Source: DASSUW01 sp035706585
GTDB lineage: Bacteria > Actinomycetota > Thermoleophilia > Solirubrobacterales > Solirubrobacteraceae
Reading direction: 5' to 3'
NCBI GenBank assembly: GCA_035706585.1
Contig: DASSUW010000344.1
Span: 1-14,546, forward strand
DNA length: 14,546 nt
Shown piece by piece: positions 14,201 to 14,546 of the stretch. Numbering within the stretch: position 1 is the stretch's first letter; every line of letters starts with the position of its first letter. The translations under genes and the position numbers were made by a program. Under the pieces are notes generated by a model, which saw only the letters and a program-made list of their open reading frames with translations, made no database searches and had not been told where the DNA came from.

Positions 14201-14546
14201 CAGCGCGTCGGCCTGGCGGTCGGCGCGGTAGAGCGCGAGCATGAGCTGCGCCCGCAACCCCTCGCGGTAGGGGTGCTCGGCGATCAGCCCCTCGAGCTCG
14301 CCGATCACCTCGGCATGTGCGCCGAGCGCGAGCCGCGCCTCGAGCAGCAGCTCGCGCGCCGCGATCCGCGCGTCCTCGAGCCGGGCGATCTCCGGCTGCG
14401 CGAACGGCTCGTAGGCGAGGTCCTCGAGGGCGCGTCCGCGCCACAGCGCCAGCGCGTCCGTGAGCGTCGCGACGGCGTCGGTCGCGGCCATGCCGCGCGC
14501 CGCGGCGACCAGGCGGTCGAACCGCAGCGCATCGAGGTCGTCGGGG
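11261..14546 (-). CDS. BTAD-domain (SARP/AfsR-like) regulator with degenerate cyclase domain and AAA ATPase (5' end outside window)
   Basis: The frame is open to the right edge; ~1094 residues are visible. The order is: bacterial transcriptional activator domain (BTAD, 14546 to ~14110; DALALWRGRALEDL, ELGIEPGERLRELE), an Ala/Pro linker, a nucleotide-cyclase-like domain (~14035-13660), then a STAND-type ATPase with Walker A GPPGIGKS (13466-13489) and Walker B LVAVVEDVHW (13160-13189), and a long TPR-like helical C-terminus. The cyclase domain keeps GDALTAVFG and HEDDALRAVRAAVELR, but its first metal-binding Asp segment (normally FADLVGS) is ISAGFAA, so it is probably inactive. No C-terminal LuxR HTH is present, so the DNA-binding domain should be the OmpR-like HTH that precedes BTAD, outside the window. 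Such proteins are signal-responsive transcription activators. Its stop overlaps the start of the small downstream gene. Confidence 0.88.
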   Translation of the reverse strand, partial: PDDLDALRFDRLVAAARGMAATDAVATLTDALALWRGRALEDLAYEPFAQPEIARLEDARIAARELLLEARLALGAHAEVIGELEGLIAEHPYREGLRAQLMLALYRADRQADALQAYQDARTRLVGELGIEPGERLRELERAILAQDGALALPERAVPAAAQPAGAPQASRRLVTVISAGFAARLDAESLHGRLDACAAIVERHGGQIEGSVGDALTAVFGTAQVHEDDALRAVRAAVELRAEGLGSLGVESGEAFVGPARATGEVFALAAALERAAAASEILLGDGVHDLVQHAVRVEPAGGAWRLLELAGDGDRSHAGPFVNRLAEVAGLRAAFARACDQRACHAITVVGPPGIGKSRLTREFIAQLEHRATVAIGRCPTYGEGLAYRPLAEIVEQLGGGDRVTALLDGSDGGAQIVLGAIGLAGGPVQAEETFWAVRRLFERVAETRPLVAVVEDVHWAEPALLDLLEYLTAFVRSHPVLLVCLARPDLGELRPGWMTPRAERGLLVLEPLPDGEALRLVEHAGEVVAATAARIVATAEGNPLFLQQLVAVGAAGDELPATIQAVLAARIARLEPDERALLGEASVQGRSFYAGALAERPAARLMSLVRQELIRPETPELPGEDAFRFAHALIREAAYRALPKQRRADVHEHVARWIADRPGAQHATVGHHLAEAYRYRTELGSAGAHEQALAGEAAERLADAADAASLRGDPDAAARLLEHAAALLEWFPAARAETLPALAAALYEAGRTDTAIRVADEAIAGAPDARLRIRAQVERELIRLETETSAGYEPARRIAATGRGALAGDDYGQCRLAFLDGHVAWDAGRARDAERAWAEASELARRADAQRELFELVGWRALAAALGPTPVGEAIRQCEAWLDVVRGSPLATASTLNPLALLHAFRGDVDAAERGLADAREILGALGGLTAGVSHLEGWIRMCCGQPDRAERALRAHAESAPDRGARATTTAMLAQAVLALGRPNEARELCAVAERDAAAEDTLTQVIWRGTLARVLAADGRCDEAERIAREGVALAETTDLLWHTGAAMLDLAAVLRTCGRRVEADGVTSAGLAVYERKGIAVSDRRGGT
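11267..11273 (-). promoter_or_regulatory. Strong ribosome binding site of the 94-residue protein gene
   Basis: On the minus strand AGGAGGG ends 5 bases before ATG 11261, inside the last codons of the upstream regulator gene. It is the most consensus-like Shine-Dalgarno sequence in the window and decides the small gene's start. Confidence 0.75.

Noticed and set aside
12867..14444. 525-codon minus-strand frame within the regulator
   Set aside because: It is Arg/Ala/Gly-rich and shifted by one base from the frame that holds BTAD and the Walker motifs.
1..14546. Search for mobile elements, CRISPR repeats, tRNA or rRNA genes
   Set aside because: No transposase, integrase, direct repeat array, tRNA-like cloverleaf or rRNA sequence was noticed; gene density leaves almost no non-coding space.

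Overview
This 14.5 kb window is very GC-rich and densely coding. Its genes use many GTG starts, overlap their neighbours, and pack into short operons. This fits a high-GC actinobacterial chromosome. The gene types (BTAD-AAA regulator, hydroxyquinol/catechol-type dioxygenase, secreted propeller protein, HD-GYP) would suit a soil member of Thermoleophilia/Solirubrobacterales, but that placement is inference. I see no rRNA, tRNA, CRISPR array, insertion sequence, integrase or phage gene, and no clear intrinsic terminator.

Layout. (1) The 3' end of a flavin amine oxidase (1-452, +) runs into the 3' end of a LysR regulator (323-1279, -). (2) The LysR gene is divergent from a truncated persulfide-dioxygenase-like metallo-beta-lactamase protein (1333-1863, +), whose stop overlaps the start of an MFS transporter (1860-3155, +). 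(3) A membrane HD-GYP phosphodiesterase (3131-4474, -) is convergent with the transporter. It is divergent from a tightly packed four-gene operon (4544-8310, +): quinone oxidoreductase-like MDR protein, Atz/Trz-type amidohydrolase, intradiol ring-cleavage dioxygenase, and a NodB-fold hydrolase with an unusual TFDN motif. (4) A MetE-like methyltransferase core (8290-9333, -) is convergent with this operon. (5) A secreted beta-propeller-like protein (9386-11008, +) is convergent with a 94-residue protein (10977-11261, -). The small protein is coupled to the end of a large BTAD/pseudo-cyclase/AAA regulator (11261 to the right edge, -).

How the genes may work together. The 4544-8310 operon is the best candidate for an undescribed system. 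It combines hydrolytic removal of a ring substituent, quinone reduction, oxygen-dependent ring opening and a second C-N or C-O hydrolase, which looks like a catabolic route for an N-substituted aromatic or heteroaromatic compound. Two of its hydrolases depart from the usual active-site residues. The LysR/MBL/MFS unit may be a separate sulfur- or efflux-related response. The right-hand regulator and small protein form another coupled unit whose output is unknown.

All four convergent gene pairs overlap at their 3' ends (130, 25, 21 and 32 bp).
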